The notes below the pieces were generated by a model. The model saw only the letters and a list, made by a program, of their open reading frames with translations, made no database searches and was not told the origin of the DNA. Position numbers and translations under genes: made by a program. Shown piece after piece: positions 36,236-44,278 of a stretch of DNA of 45,229 bases; the stretch's first letter is position 1, and each line of letters opens with the position of its first letter. This stretch comes from a virus. The stretch spans positions 1 to 45,229 of IMG/VR virus record IMGVR_UViG_3300025308_000007. The stretch is one strand, 5' to 3'.

Positions 36236-38905
36236 TCAGGCCGCGCGGGCCACGCGCGCTGTGGCGCTGTACAGCACCAGGCTCGTGTTCGCGTTCTTGC
36301 GCTGGGTGGGCGTGTGGCACACGATGAACTGCTCGCCGTAGTTTTCCTTGGCGCCGGTGAACAGGCCGTTGCTGTCGCGGGCCTCTTCCAGGTTGTTCAT
36401 CGAGAACGGCCGCATCATGCGGAACCGCGTGTTGCCCCGCTCGCCCACCACCACGCGCACGTCGCCGGTGTTCAGGCCCGGCGCGCGGGTGTTGAAGGCC
36501 GGGATGCCCTTGACCATGCCCACGCTGCCGTCGGCGTTCAGGCCCGAGCCGGGGCGCGAGCCGTTGGCCGTGAAGCTGGTGGCCTGGCCCAGCGCGTTGT
36601 CCACCGCGCCGCTCATCAGCAGCAGGTTCGAGGTGTAGTAGCGGTCGTTCTCGATCACCACCTTGCGCGCGCCGATGTAGTTCAGCACCCGGTCGTACAC
36701 CGCGGCGATGGTGTCGGGCGATGCGCCGACGTCCAGGTTCACCTTCGACACGTTCTGCGTGTAGGTGTAGCCCACCGTCAGCACCCAGGCCGAGGTGGGC
36801 GTCTGCAGCACGCCCGCCTCGTTGACGAAGCGGATCTCGCCCATGTTGTAGTCCATCACCCAGTACAGGCCGGCCGCCAGGGTGACGCCGGTCACGTACT
36901 CGATGCGGGCCACCGCGTTGAGCGTCACGGTGATGGCCGCGGAAGTGGCGCCCTGCTGCACGCCCTTCAGGTCGTACACCTTGCGCGGGCGCACCACCGG
37001 GAACTGCGTCAGCACGAAAATCTTGTTCGTGCCGTTCACCTGGGCGGTCAGCGTGTCGGTGATGGTGGCCGACAGCGCCTCGTCGCTCGAGCGCAGCACC
37101 TCGTTCTGGATGATCGCGTCGGTGTCCTCGCCCACGATGCGGATCACGTTGCGCGTGTTCTCGGCCAGCGGGTCGAAGTCGATCGGCGCGCCGGCCAGCA
37201 GATAGCGCATCTCGTTGTTGAGCTTGAACGCCAGCTTCTGCGGGATCGGGCGGGCTTCCTCGTAGGTCTGGATCACGCCGGCACGCTGGATCGGCTGGCC
37301 TTCATAGGTGCGCACCGCGCTCGTGCCGGCGCCGGTGGTGTCGCGGTAGCTGTAGGGGATCTGCACCACGGGTGCAAAGTCCACCGTGCCCACGTTGACG
37401 AAGCCCAGGCCGGTCAGCTGGTACAGAGACTCGCGCAGCACCGTGCGTTCGAAGATGGCCGGCACCGCGATGTCGCTGCTGGTGCCGCTGCCGGCGGCCA
37501 GCAGCTTGTGCTCGGCCGACAGCTGCGCGCCGTGCAGTGCATCGAACTGGGCCAGCGCCTTCTCGGCGAACGCCTTGTTCATCACCAGCAGCTGCCCGCC
37601 GGTGCGCTCGAAGCGCTGGGCATCGGCCATGCCGTCGAAGCCCAGGCGGCGGTCCACCTGCTGCTGCAGGGCCTTCACCTGGTTGCCCGACTCCACGGTG
37701 ATGTGCACGCTGCCCGAGGCCGGGCGATAGCCCAGCGTGGCCAGCTGCTGCGCGGCGCTGATCTTGGCGTAGTTCGACAGCGCGAACTCGGCAAGGCGCT
37801 TGATCTGGTCGTCCGACAGGTCCTTGGTCACCAGCGGCTGCAGCTCGGCCAGGATCACGGTCTTGGCCTCGTCGGCGATCGCGGTGTTCGCGCCCACGGT
37901 GTCGGACAGCAGCTTCACTTTGGCGCCCAGCGTGGCGGCCTCTTCAGCCAAGTTGCGGGTCTGGGCCGCCATGGCATCGGCAACGGCCTTGCGCACCGCG
38001 GCAGGGTCGACATCACTGCCCACCTGCAGGGTGATCACCGGCGTCATGGTGGCGCCACCACCGGCGGCCGCCAGCGTCTTCAGCTGAGCATGCAGAGACT
38101 GGCCCGCAGAGGCAAAGGTCTCGACCAGCGCCAGGCACTTGGCCTCGTCGGCGGCGGCCGCCTCGAGCTGCTTGAGCGCGGCGTCGAGGATGGGTTGGAT
38201 CTGGGTTTCGGTCAGGCCCAGCGAGAGCAGTTTGTCGCGCAGGGCTTTGAGGTGCTTGTTCATGGTGTCGGACTCCGTCAGGGTCTTGAGCAATGAGGGA
38301 TGGATGGCCAGCTTGGCCAGGTCGTCGTCGGCATCGCCTGCGCCGTCGTGGCTCAGGGTCACCGGGTCCAGGTGCTTGATCACAGGCCGGGTGGTCAGCC
38401 CGGCGCCCAGCAGCACGCAGCCGTGGGCATCGCCTTTCTCGTTGTCTCGCCAGTCCTCGTGGTACTCCGCAGATAGGTACGAGAACCCGCGCGACTTGAC
38501 GGCATCGATCCCGAAGTCCGTCCACTCCACCAGGGCGCGCAGCCGGCCGTTGGCCACGGCCAACTTGAGCACCCGGCAGGCTGCCCCGTCGGTGGGCTTG
38601 TGCGCCACGTCGAAGAACACGTCCTGTCCCAGAACGCGCCCGTCGAAGTTGCTCACCATCTGCGCCAGCATGGCCGGCGTGATGTCGAACTGCCCGTAGC
38701 GGGGGTCGGTGAAAGTGCCCGTCCGGGTCACCGTCACCCATGAAGTCTTGGCCCCATCGGCCAGCGAGATCGGCAGCGAGAGAAACCTCACCCGACCAGG
38801 TGCCGGCTTGTCCCCTTCGGCCAAGAAGATGTGGCGCGCTACGTTGCCGCAGCGCGCCACGAACTCGGCACGCCGAGGAGACAAGGACTTGGCAATGGCT
38901 TGCAT
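36236..38905 (-). CDS. Protease-scaffold-major capsid protein fusion
   Basis: 889 aa from ATG 38905. Residues about 40-185 form a Mu gpI-type head maturation protease (RYGQFDITPAMLAQMVSNFD, then FFDVAHKPTDGAACRVLKLA and SRGFSYLSAEYHEDW; D99/H102 and S142/S145 are candidate active residues). Residues about 195-400 are helical and Ala/Lys/Glu-rich, as in scaffolds. The remainder is capsid-like, including AVPAIFERTVLRESLYQLTG and FNTRAPGLNTGDVRVVVGER. An internal ATG at 38263 (residue 215), with GGAG 9 nt upstream, could make a separate scaffold-capsid protein of 675 aa. One-gene fusions of this kind occur in some Mu-like and related phages. Confidence 0.85.
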   Translation of the reverse strand: MQAIAKSLSPRRAEFVARCGNVARHIFLAEGDKPAPGRVRFLSLPISLADGAKTSWVTVTRTGTFTDPRYGQFDITPAMLAQMVSNFDGRVLGQDVFFDVAHKPTDGAACRVLKLAVANGRLRALVEWTDFGIDAVKSRGFSYLSAEYHEDWRDNEKGDAHGCVLLGAGLTTRPVIKHLDPVTLSHDGAGDADDDLAKLAIHPSLLKTLTESDTMNKHLKALRDKLLSLGLTETQIQPILDAALKQLEAAAADEAKCLALVETFASAGQSLHAQLKTLAAAGGGATMTPVITLQVGSDVDPAAVRKAVADAMAAQTRNLAEEAATLGAKVKLLSDTVGANTAIADEAKTVILAELQPLVTKDLSDDQIKRLAEFALSNYAKISAAQQLATLGYRPASGSVHITVESGNQVKALQQQVDRRLGFDGMADAQRFERTGGQLLVMNKAFAEKALAQFDALHGAQLSAEHKLLAAGSGTSSDIAVPAIFERTVLRESLYQLTGLGFVNVGTVDFAPVVQIPYSYRDTTGAGTSAVRTYEGQPIQRAGVIQTYEEARPIPQKLAFKLNNEMRYLLAGAPIDFDPLAENTRNVIRIVGEDTDAIIQNEVLRSSDEALSATITDTLTAQVNGTNKIFVLTQFPVVRPRKVYDLKGVQQGATSAAITVTLNAVARIEYVTGVTLAAGLYWVMDYNMGEIRFVNEAGVLQTPTSAWVLTVGYTYTQNVSKVNLDVGASPDTIAAVYDRVLNYIGARKVVIENDRYYTSNLLLMSGAVDNALGQATSFTANGSRPGSGLNADGSVGMVKGIPAFNTRAPGLNTGDVRVVVGERGNTRFRMMRPFSMNNLEEARDSNGLFTGAKENYGEQFIVCHTPTQRKNANTSLVLYSATARVARAA

Positions 38906-38962
38906 GATGTTGGCATCATGGGCCGCACATCAGTGACGTTTGCAGGGGTGCTGCGTGGCTCG

Positions 38963-38991
38963 CATTGGCGGGCATGCTCATGCCGCCAATG
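38963..38991. terminator. Long hairpin over the end of the lytic-enzyme gene
   Basis: CATTGGCGG (38963-38971) and CCGCCAATG (38983-38991) pair perfectly, and the inner CATG/CATG extends the stem to 13 bp with one bulged base. It overlaps the last codons and stop (38978) of the lytic transglycosylase gene. It may set the boundary between lysis and capsid transcripts. Confidence 0.6.
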
Positions 38992-39454
38992 CGATGGATT
39001 CGAGTGCGCTGCGATAGGCCTGCGCCCATGTCTCCATGTGGGGCTTGCCGGGGCGCCACACCCGCACGTACAAGTACCACGCGCCGGCCTCGTCGCCCAG
39101 CTCGGGAAGGCGCTTCGGGTCTGTGAACAGCAGCAGCCGCGCAGCACCTGCGGCCAGCACATCGTCGGTTTCGATCTGGCGCCAGAGCGCGTCCGGTGTC
39201 GGCTCGCAGTTGCGCAGCTTGCACAGGTGGTGCATCCAGTAGCGGCTGGCCTGGTGCTTCAGCACGCCAGCACAGCCACCGCCGCGCTCGAACTGCCAGA
39301 ACCCTCGCGCCGGGCCCTTGGCGCCAGGCGCACCGTCAACCACCTGGAAGCGATGTGTGAAGCGGCTTTCCTGCCAGCCGATTGCGTGCAGCATCACGCG
39401 CGCCTCGGCGCTGTCCATCTGGGCAGGTAGCAGGGCGAGGGCGGCGTCGATCAT
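38978..39454 (-). CDS. Lytic transglycosylase-like endolysin
   Basis: 158 aa from ATG 39454 (MIDAALALLPAQMDS). MLHAIGWQESRFTHRFQVVD has the helix with catalytic Glu (W-Q-E-S) of soluble lytic transglycosylase-type enzymes, followed by GPARGFWQFERGGGCAGVLK. It would cleave peptidoglycan glycan strands at lysis or entry. No signal peptide, so it would need a holin; the candidate is at 33739-34143. It lies just before the capsid gene. Confidence 0.8.
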   Translation of the reverse strand: MIDAALALLPAQMDSAEARVMLHAIGWQESRFTHRFQVVDGAPGAKGPARGFWQFERGGGCAGVLKHQASRYWMHHLCKLRNCEPTPDALWRQIETDDVLAAGAARLLLFTDPKRLPELGDEAGAWYLYVRVWRPGKPHMETWAQAYRSALESIALAA

Positions 39455-39479
39455 CGTGTGCCCAGGCGGGATGCGCGAA

Positions 39480-39755
39480 TCAGCCGGCCGGCGTGAAGTC
39501 CACGTAGAAGCGATCGCCCGCCTTGAACTTGTCGAACAGCGCCGGATTGGCGATGTTGATGGTCAGCTGCGCACGGGGAGAGTAGCGCGCGTAGGTGTTG
39601 TCCTCGTCCAGGCCCTCGCCTTCGTACCGCGGGGCGCAGACAGCGTGCATGGTCAGTTGCTCCGACGACACCTTGGTGCGCTCGGCGTCGCTGAAGTGCT
39701 TATGCACGAAACCGACTTGGAGCTTGGCGCGCATCGTGGTCTTGGTGGTGTTCAT
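39480..39755 (-). CDS. Small conserved phage protein
   Basis: 91 aa from ATG 39755 (MNTTKTTMRAKLQVG), with AAAGG about 6 nt upstream. The pattern AKLQVGFVHKHFSDAE, then ANPALFDKFKAGDRFYVDFT, is typical of a small beta-barrel phage protein that occurs in many phages and has no known function. It lies between the fibre-like gene and the lytic enzyme. Confidence 0.72.
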   Translation of the reverse strand: MNTTKTTMRAKLQVGFVHKHFSDAERTKVSSEQLTMHAVCAPRYEGEGLDEDNTYARYSPRAQLTINIANPALFDKFKAGDRFYVDFTPAG

Positions 39756-39878
39756 GGTTGCCTTTCTGGCAGTTGTTGCTGGGTGGGCGGGTTGGCGGTT
39801 CAGCCACTTAGCCTGGTCGGTGCCCGTGGGCTCCGGTACGGACCTTCCCGAAACTATGTGCACCGGCAGGGGATGGGA

Positions 39879-41363
39879 TCAGAACAAGCCGCGATAGCGC
39901 AGCCAATCGCCGACCGTGCCGGCACCGCCAAGTTGCCCAGAAGAAACCGCAGCAGCCACAGCATCGGCAAACGTGGTGAACTCGGCCACCGGCCAAGTCA
40001 CGGTATCGGCGTAAGTCGTGCCTTCCACCTTGTGCGCCATCGTCACCATGTCCTCGCAATAGTCGATGGCATCTTGCAGGTGCGTCAGCATTGCGGCCAG
40101 TTCGATCCCCGATCCGAAACTGCGCACCGGCACTTCATTGGTGTTTTGGTGCCTGAACAGCGGCTCTGCGTTTGCATCGCTGACCCCGCGCAGCAGGCGC
40201 ACACCTTCCGCACGCAATGCCGCCGCGCCCGCAGCGGTGCAGTCGCCCTGCACCCACGGGTGGTAGTGGCTCCCGTTCAGCGAACCGCGACCAGCGAGCA
40301 GCCACTTCGTGTCGCGGTATTCGTCCAGATAGGTTGCCAGTCCGGCAGATGTGATGGTGGTGTTGTTGACGTTGTGCGAGGCGACCTCATGCCCCGCTGC
40401 GGCCAGCGCATCGATCTGCGCCAAGGTCATCTTCCCGGCGCCGCCAAGTGACAGCGAATTGATGCCAAACGTGCCACGCATGCCCCGCGCCTTCAGGATG
40501 TCGGCATAGGTCTGCATGGAATCGTCGTCGTCATCAATCGACCAGACCAGGAACGGAGGCACCCGGTCAGGCAGATACAACCCGTCGATGTAGGCATCCA
40601 CCGTCTGCCCGGCGTTGACGTACACCCGGATGCGGTATTGCGTCACATCGTCGGTTTCGGTCAGGGTGTCGCTGACGGCAGAAGTGCCATCGTGGAAGCC
40701 GTAGGTGCGCCCCTCGTTGCATTTGTCCAAACTGTGCGGGAACTTGCGCCCACGGAAAAACCGAGCCAGCCCAGATGTGCCCGCGTACAGTTCAAACTGC
40801 CCAATCTTCGACGGATCGCTGAAAGCTGCCCGAATCGCAAAGCGGCGCTTGACTGACTTCCAGGCAGGGAAGTTGATGGCATCGGTTGCGGATGTCACAT
40901 CGACATAGCGGGCCGCTCCTGCTGCGTTGACGATGGCGAGTTTGAGCGCAGTCGTACCCAGCTGAGTTGAGGTCTCAGCGGTCATCGTCACTGTGATGTT
41001 GGCGTCCTGCGCCGATGCCGTCAGCCCGCTGGTTTCAGCGAACGCACGGACCACTGAATGCCGCTGCAGTCCAGCCCCGACCAGTGGCGCGGCTGGCGCT
41101 GCCCCCCAGGGCTGCAACGATGCAATGCCATCCCCTGACACCAGGGATTTGACTGAACCTGCCAGAGCGGCCGGGATAAGCCCGAACCGATCACCGGCAA
41201 CGATCAACTCGGGGTCACTCCCAGCGTCTCTGATGGCCGACACGTTCAAGACTGCCGGCGCTTGAGCGTTGTCATCGACAAAAGCGCCATCTCCAGGAAG
41301 GACCAACTTCCCGCCAATGGGCTTCACTGACGATCCGCTGTTTTGCACCCAGGTCTTGCCCAT
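39879..41363 (-). CDS. Tail fibre/spike-like protein with NodB polysaccharide deacetylase domain
   Basis: 494 aa from ATG 41363 with AGGGAG 5 nt upstream. The N-terminal 110 residues resemble fibre attachment or oligomerisation repeats (KLVLPGDGAFVDDNAQAPAV). Residues about 120-265 look like a beta jelly roll. A carbohydrate-esterase-4 (NodB) domain occupies about 268-494, with SIDDDDDS (D277-D281) as the metal-binding first motif, GHEVASHNVNN (H325, H330) as the second and HYHPWVQGD as a possible third. It would remove acetyl groups from a surface polysaccharide (capsule, O-antigen or similar), acting as a receptor-modifying spike. It stands away from the tail operon, next to the serine recombinase. 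Confidence 0.78.
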   Translation of the reverse strand: MGKTWVQNSGSSVKPIGGKLVLPGDGAFVDDNAQAPAVLNVSAIRDAGSDPELIVAGDRFGLIPAALAGSVKSLVSGDGIASLQPWGAAPAAPLVGAGLQRHSVVRAFAETSGLTASAQDANITVTMTAETSTQLGTTALKLAIVNAAGAARYVDVTSATDAINFPAWKSVKRRFAIRAAFSDPSKIGQFELYAGTSGLARFFRGRKFPHSLDKCNEGRTYGFHDGTSAVSDTLTETDDVTQYRIRVYVNAGQTVDAYIDGLYLPDRVPPFLVWSIDDDDDSMQTYADILKARGMRGTFGINSLSLGGAGKMTLAQIDALAAAGHEVASHNVNNTTITSAGLATYLDEYRDTKWLLAGRGSLNGSHYHPWVQGDCTAAGAAALRAEGVRLLRGVSDANAEPLFRHQNTNEVPVRSFGSGIELAAMLTHLQDAIDYCEDMVTMAHKVEGTTYADTVTWPVAEFTTFADAVAAAVSSGQLGGAGTVGDWLRYRGLF

Positions 41364-41445
41364 GCCAACTCCCTGATCGCGGGCAAACGCCCACACGGTC
41401 AGTAGTTGGCACGCCTCTTCAGGACATTTGCACCCGGGGCCGCAG

Positions 41446-43071
41446 TCACGCGGCCAATCGCCTCATTGATCGTCCTTTGAACGGGTGTGCGAGAAGCACT
41501 CGGCCGGTTCGCAGCAAGCCCACCACGGGGAGCCAATTCTTGGTGCTATGAACCATGGCACCTTGCTCGCGTATGAGGCACTCAGGGTGGTAATCCACCC
41601 GGAGCTCTGCCAGGTCGACCACGATCTCCTTTACGATCGAAGCGACGAAGGCCCGAAGCGCCTTCGGGCTCTCGCAGTCGGCCACCATCTTCCGCATCAC
41701 CGCCACGGCTTCATCGGCTGACACGCTGATCTGGCCCACGATCGGCTCGGGCTCATCCTCGATCTGCACCAGGGCCAGCTCGAGCCGCCGCACCTGGTCG
41801 TTCAGCTCGCGCAGGCGTGGGCCCATCTCGCTGATTCCGGGTGTGTCCTTGCCATGCGTCTCCAGCGCGTCGTACAGCTTGGCACGCCGCCCCTCCACGC
41901 CGCGCAGCTCCAGCACCAGCGCCGATCTGCGCCTGGCGCGATCCTTCACCCAGTCGGCGGCCGCGGTGTCCAGCTGGGCGATCACGCCTCGCAGGTTCTC
42001 GGGCGTGAACACGTGCCGCATCAGCTCGTCCATCATCCAGCGGTCGAAGGCCTCGGCCGGCAGGCGCTTGAACGTGCACTTCTTGCCCTGCAGGTCGCCC
42101 CGGCAGGCGTAGTAGCTGTAGACCTTGCCGGCGCGCCCGGTGCCGGTGGCGATCACCAGCGACGATCCGCACAGCGCGCAGCGCATCAGCCCGGCAAAGG
42201 CGTGCTCGCTGTTGGCAGGAGCGCGGCCCTCGGTGGGCATGCGCTCGGCCAGGCCGCGCTGCACCTGGTCAAACTGCTCAGGCGTCACCAGCTCGTCGTG
42301 GCCCTTCACTCGCACCCACTCGCCCTTCGGCCGCCGGCGCTCGCGCTTGCGGTCGAACCGGTTGAAGATCACCTCGCCCATGTACACCTCGCTCTTCAGG
42401 ATGTGAAGGATCGCGCCCTTGGTCCAGGGCTTGCCGCGCAGGGTCAGCCCCTGCCCGTTCAGATTCGTCGCGATCGCGTAGGCGCCCACCTGGCGCGCGC
42501 TGGCCGCGAACATTGATTGCACCACCGGAGACTCTTCGGGATGCGGCTGCAGCCGCTTGTGCCGGCCATCGGCCGCGGGCACGGTCTGGTAGCCGAACGG
42601 TACCCGCCCGCCCATGAAATAGCCCTCTGAGGCCGCCGAGATCATCGACCGCCTTGTGTCCTTCGACACTTGCCGAGAATAGGCCTCGTCGAAGATCTGC
42701 TGCACGCTGTCGGTAAGCCAGCCCTCGTCGGTCCACAGATCGATGCCCTGGCTGGCGTACACCAGGCGCGTGCCCACCCCGCGCAGCGACTCCTTGTGGA
42801 CGATGGCATCGCGCTGGTTGCGGGCAAACCGGCTCGAGCTCCACACCACCAGGTAGTCGGGCTCGGCAACCCGGCAATGCTCGATCGCAGCCCGAAAGCC
42901 GGGCCGCGCATCGGTGGTGCCGGAGATCCCGTCGTCCCTGTAGACGCCCAGCACCGCCGCATCCAGTTCGAGCACCTTGCGCCTGCAGGATTCGATCTGG
43001 CTGTCCACCGACTGCCCTTCCTCCGCCTGGTTGTCGCTGCTCACGCGTGCGTAGATCACCGCCCGCTTCAT
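41446..43071 (-). CDS. Large serine recombinase
   Basis: 541 aa from ATG 43071 (MKRAVIYARVSSDNQ); an ATG at 43083 adds four residues. The N-terminal resolvase domain (1-150) has the nucleophile region YARVSS (S11/S12), RDDGISGTTDARPGF and VWSSSRFARNQRD. A recombinase domain follows (VPFGYQTVPAADGRHKRLQP, then IATNLNGQGLTLRGKPWTKG). A zinc ribbon is CALCGSSLVI ... CRGDLQGKKC, and a C-terminal coiled coil contains LRELNDQVRRLELALVQIED. Such enzymes integrate phages or invert segments. With the tyrosine integrase also present, it may be a second integration system, an inversion enzyme for the neighbouring fibre gene, or an acquired element. Confidence 0.9.
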   Translation of the reverse strand: MKRAVIYARVSSDNQAEEGQSVDSQIESCRRKVLELDAAVLGVYRDDGISGTTDARPGFRAAIEHCRVAEPDYLVVWSSSRFARNQRDAIVHKESLRGVGTRLVYASQGIDLWTDEGWLTDSVQQIFDEAYSRQVSKDTRRSMISAASEGYFMGGRVPFGYQTVPAADGRHKRLQPHPEESPVVQSMFAASARQVGAYAIATNLNGQGLTLRGKPWTKGAILHILKSEVYMGEVIFNRFDRKRERRRPKGEWVRVKGHDELVTPEQFDQVQRGLAERMPTEGRAPANSEHAFAGLMRCALCGSSLVIATGTGRAGKVYSYYACRGDLQGKKCTFKRLPAEAFDRWMMDELMRHVFTPENLRGVIAQLDTAAADWVKDRARRRSALVLELRGVEGRRAKLYDALETHGKDTPGISEMGPRLRELNDQVRRLELALVQIEDEPEPIVGQISVSADEAVAVMRKMVADCESPKALRAFVASIVKEIVVDLAELRVDYHPECLIREQGAMVHSTKNWLPVVGLLRTGRVLLAHPFKGRSMRRLAA

Positions 43072-43159
43072 GCGCACCACCATAGCGCCGGCGCGGCGCC
43101 GTCTCCAATGACGGCCGGGCCGCTGGTCATCCATGCCGGGCGGCCCGGCCGTTGGTGGG

Positions 43160-43450
43160 TCAGCTGTTCGCCGCGTCGGTGCCCAGGGCGGCCAGCACCG
43201 GAAAGCCCAGTTTCATCGCCGTCTGCACCAGGCCGTCGTTCGCGCACTGCAGCCGGCCGTGCAGGCCCTCCAGCAGCACGCTGAAGCCCTGCAGGTCGTA
43301 GTCGACCCGCGCCACGCTCATGAGAAGCGTGGTGGCCCGCATGCTGCCGATCACGTCGAGCATCAGTTGCTCGAAATCGGTTTCCATCACCACCTGATCC
43401 TCGGTGGTATCCAGGTCGGGGTGTATCGGGGGTGGGGGATTGGTTGCCAT
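43160..43450 (-). CDS. Small helical protein controlled by structured leader 2
   Basis: 96 aa from ATG 43450 with GAGG 5 nt upstream. Proline-rich start (MATNPPPPIHPDLDT), then helical FEQLMLDVIGSMRATTLLMS and RLQCANDGLVQTAMKLGFPV. Function unknown; size and position match the product at 13373-13651 after leader 1, though direct similarity is weak. It is the first gene after the second C4/CI-like leader, whose b' segment overlaps its Shine-Dalgarno sequence, so it is the likely direct target of that RNA. The serine recombinase starts 88 bases further on. Confidence 0.68.
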   Translation of the reverse strand: MATNPPPPIHPDLDTTEDQVVMETDFEQLMLDVIGSMRATTLLMSVARVDYDLQGFSVLLEGLHGRLQCANDGLVQTAMKLGFPVLAALGTDAANS

Positions 43451-43681
43451 GTTGGCCTCGCAGGTGCAGTTGAACAACTGCCACCCACGACGCCAATCGG
43501 GGCGGCAGCCCAAGATGGGTTGGCGTACCGGGCACCCGCGAACGGAACCGGCGAGCCTTGCGGCTCCCCACCCGGGCTGCCATTGAAATGGGCCGGGCGC
43601 GAAAAAGCCGCAATCCTGTCGGTGCGGCTATGCGCCGCGAGTGCAACGGGACGCCAATCCCGATCCCTGATGAGCAGGGAC
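43451..43681 (-). ncRNA. C4/CI-like antisense immunity RNA leader, copy 2
   Basis: On the minus strand: hairpin TCCCTG-ctcat-CAGGGA (43680-43664); sense motif GGGATTGGCGT (43661-43651); terminator (43629-43602); antisense b TTCGCGGGTGC (43542-43532); antisense a GTACGCCAACCC (43528-43517); target a' GATTGGCGTC (43498-43489); target b' GCACCTGCGAG (43467-43457), which overlaps the GAGG ribosome site; then ATG 43450. Segment b pairs with b' over 11 bp including two G-U pairs. The order of parts and the 22-nt block around the first hairpin match leader 1, while a and b differ entirely, so the two RNAs should not cross-regulate. The architecture is that of P1/P7 C4 and P4 CI. Confidence 0.75.
43602..43629 (-). 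terminator. Intrinsic terminator inside leader 2
   Basis: On the minus strand AGCCGCA pairs with TGCGGCT (stem arms 43629-43623 and 43612-43606), followed by a T-run (43606-43602). It has the same place relative to the first hairpin as the terminator in leader 1. Confidence 0.72.
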
Positions 43682-43687
43682 ACCCGC

Positions 43688-43717
43688 AGTGTAGGTGATT
43701 GAAAAGCGCAGTGGCAA
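43688..43717 (-). promoter_or_regulatory. Sigma70-type promoter of leader 2
   Basis: TTGCCA (43717-43712) and TACACT (43693-43688) with an 18-base spacer. Predicted start near 43681, directly at the first hairpin. It overlaps a possible rightward promoter (TTGAAA 43699-43704, CATGAT 43722-43727) for the plus-strand gene at 43749, so the two may compete. Confidence 0.7.
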
Positions 43718-43748
43718 GCGGCATGATCTGGCGTAGAAGGGGTCGAAA

Positions 43749-44261
43749 TTGAAACGTTCACTTGCCGTCGTGTTGGCTATCTTCTTGCTGCCTGAATTCC
43801 TGTCCGCGAAGACGGCCCAGGAGACGATCAACGACACGCCTTGCTTGTTTGAGTACCGGTATTGGCATCTTGATCAACGGCAATCTCCGGTGTTCGTGCC
43901 ACCACCTCAGTTCACTGCGGAACAGTGCGAGAACGCCAAGCTGGTGAACGAATCCATCGGGGCCTTGCAAGCGCAAGAGAACGCCGACGCGCAGCGCCGC
44001 AATGACGTGGCCAATGCCCGGGCCAGAGCGGCAGCAGCCAAGCGTGCGCAGGCCGCCAAGGTGGCGCGAGATGAGTTTCAGTCCCGGCCAGGTGTGCGTA
44101 TCGGAATGACGGCCGACGACGTCGTCAACCGCACAAACTGGGGCGCTCCACAAAGCCGAAACCGCACCATCACGGCCGGCGGGACGCGCGAACAGTGGGT
44201 GTACGGACCTGGCCAGTACCTGTACTTTGAGAATGGCCGGCTCACCGCCATTCAAGACTGA
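43749..44261 (+). CDS. Secreted BamE/SmpA-like protein (probable moron)
   Basis: 170 aa on the plus strand from a TTG start at 43749, chosen because GAAGGGG lies about 6 nt upstream and the product then begins with a signal peptide (MKRSLAVVLAIFLLPEFLSA). A coiled, Ala/Arg-rich middle (residues about 80-110) is followed by a C-terminal SmpA/BamE-like domain: PGVRIGMTADDVVNRTNWGA, then REQWVYGPGQYLYFENGRL. Periplasmic. Opposite orientation to its neighbours and its own promoter suggest expression in the lysogen, as for lysogenic-conversion genes. Confidence 0.75.
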   Translation: MKRSLAVVLAIFLLPEFLSAKTAQETINDTPCLFEYRYWHLDQRQSPVFVPPPQFTAEQCENAKLVNESIGALQAQENADAQRRNDVANARARAAAAKRAQAAKVARDEFQSRPGVRIGMTADDVVNRTNWGAPQSRNRTITAGGTREQWVYGPGQYLYFENGRLTAIQD

Positions 44262-44278
44262 CGCCCGCGTAATTCCGC

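Noticed and set aside
36143-38296. 717-codon open frame on the plus strand
   Set aside because: Antisense to the protease-capsid gene and of shadow composition.
41485-41721. Small plus-strand frame over the serine recombinase end
   Set aside because: Shadow of the recombinase C-terminus, without a ribosome site.
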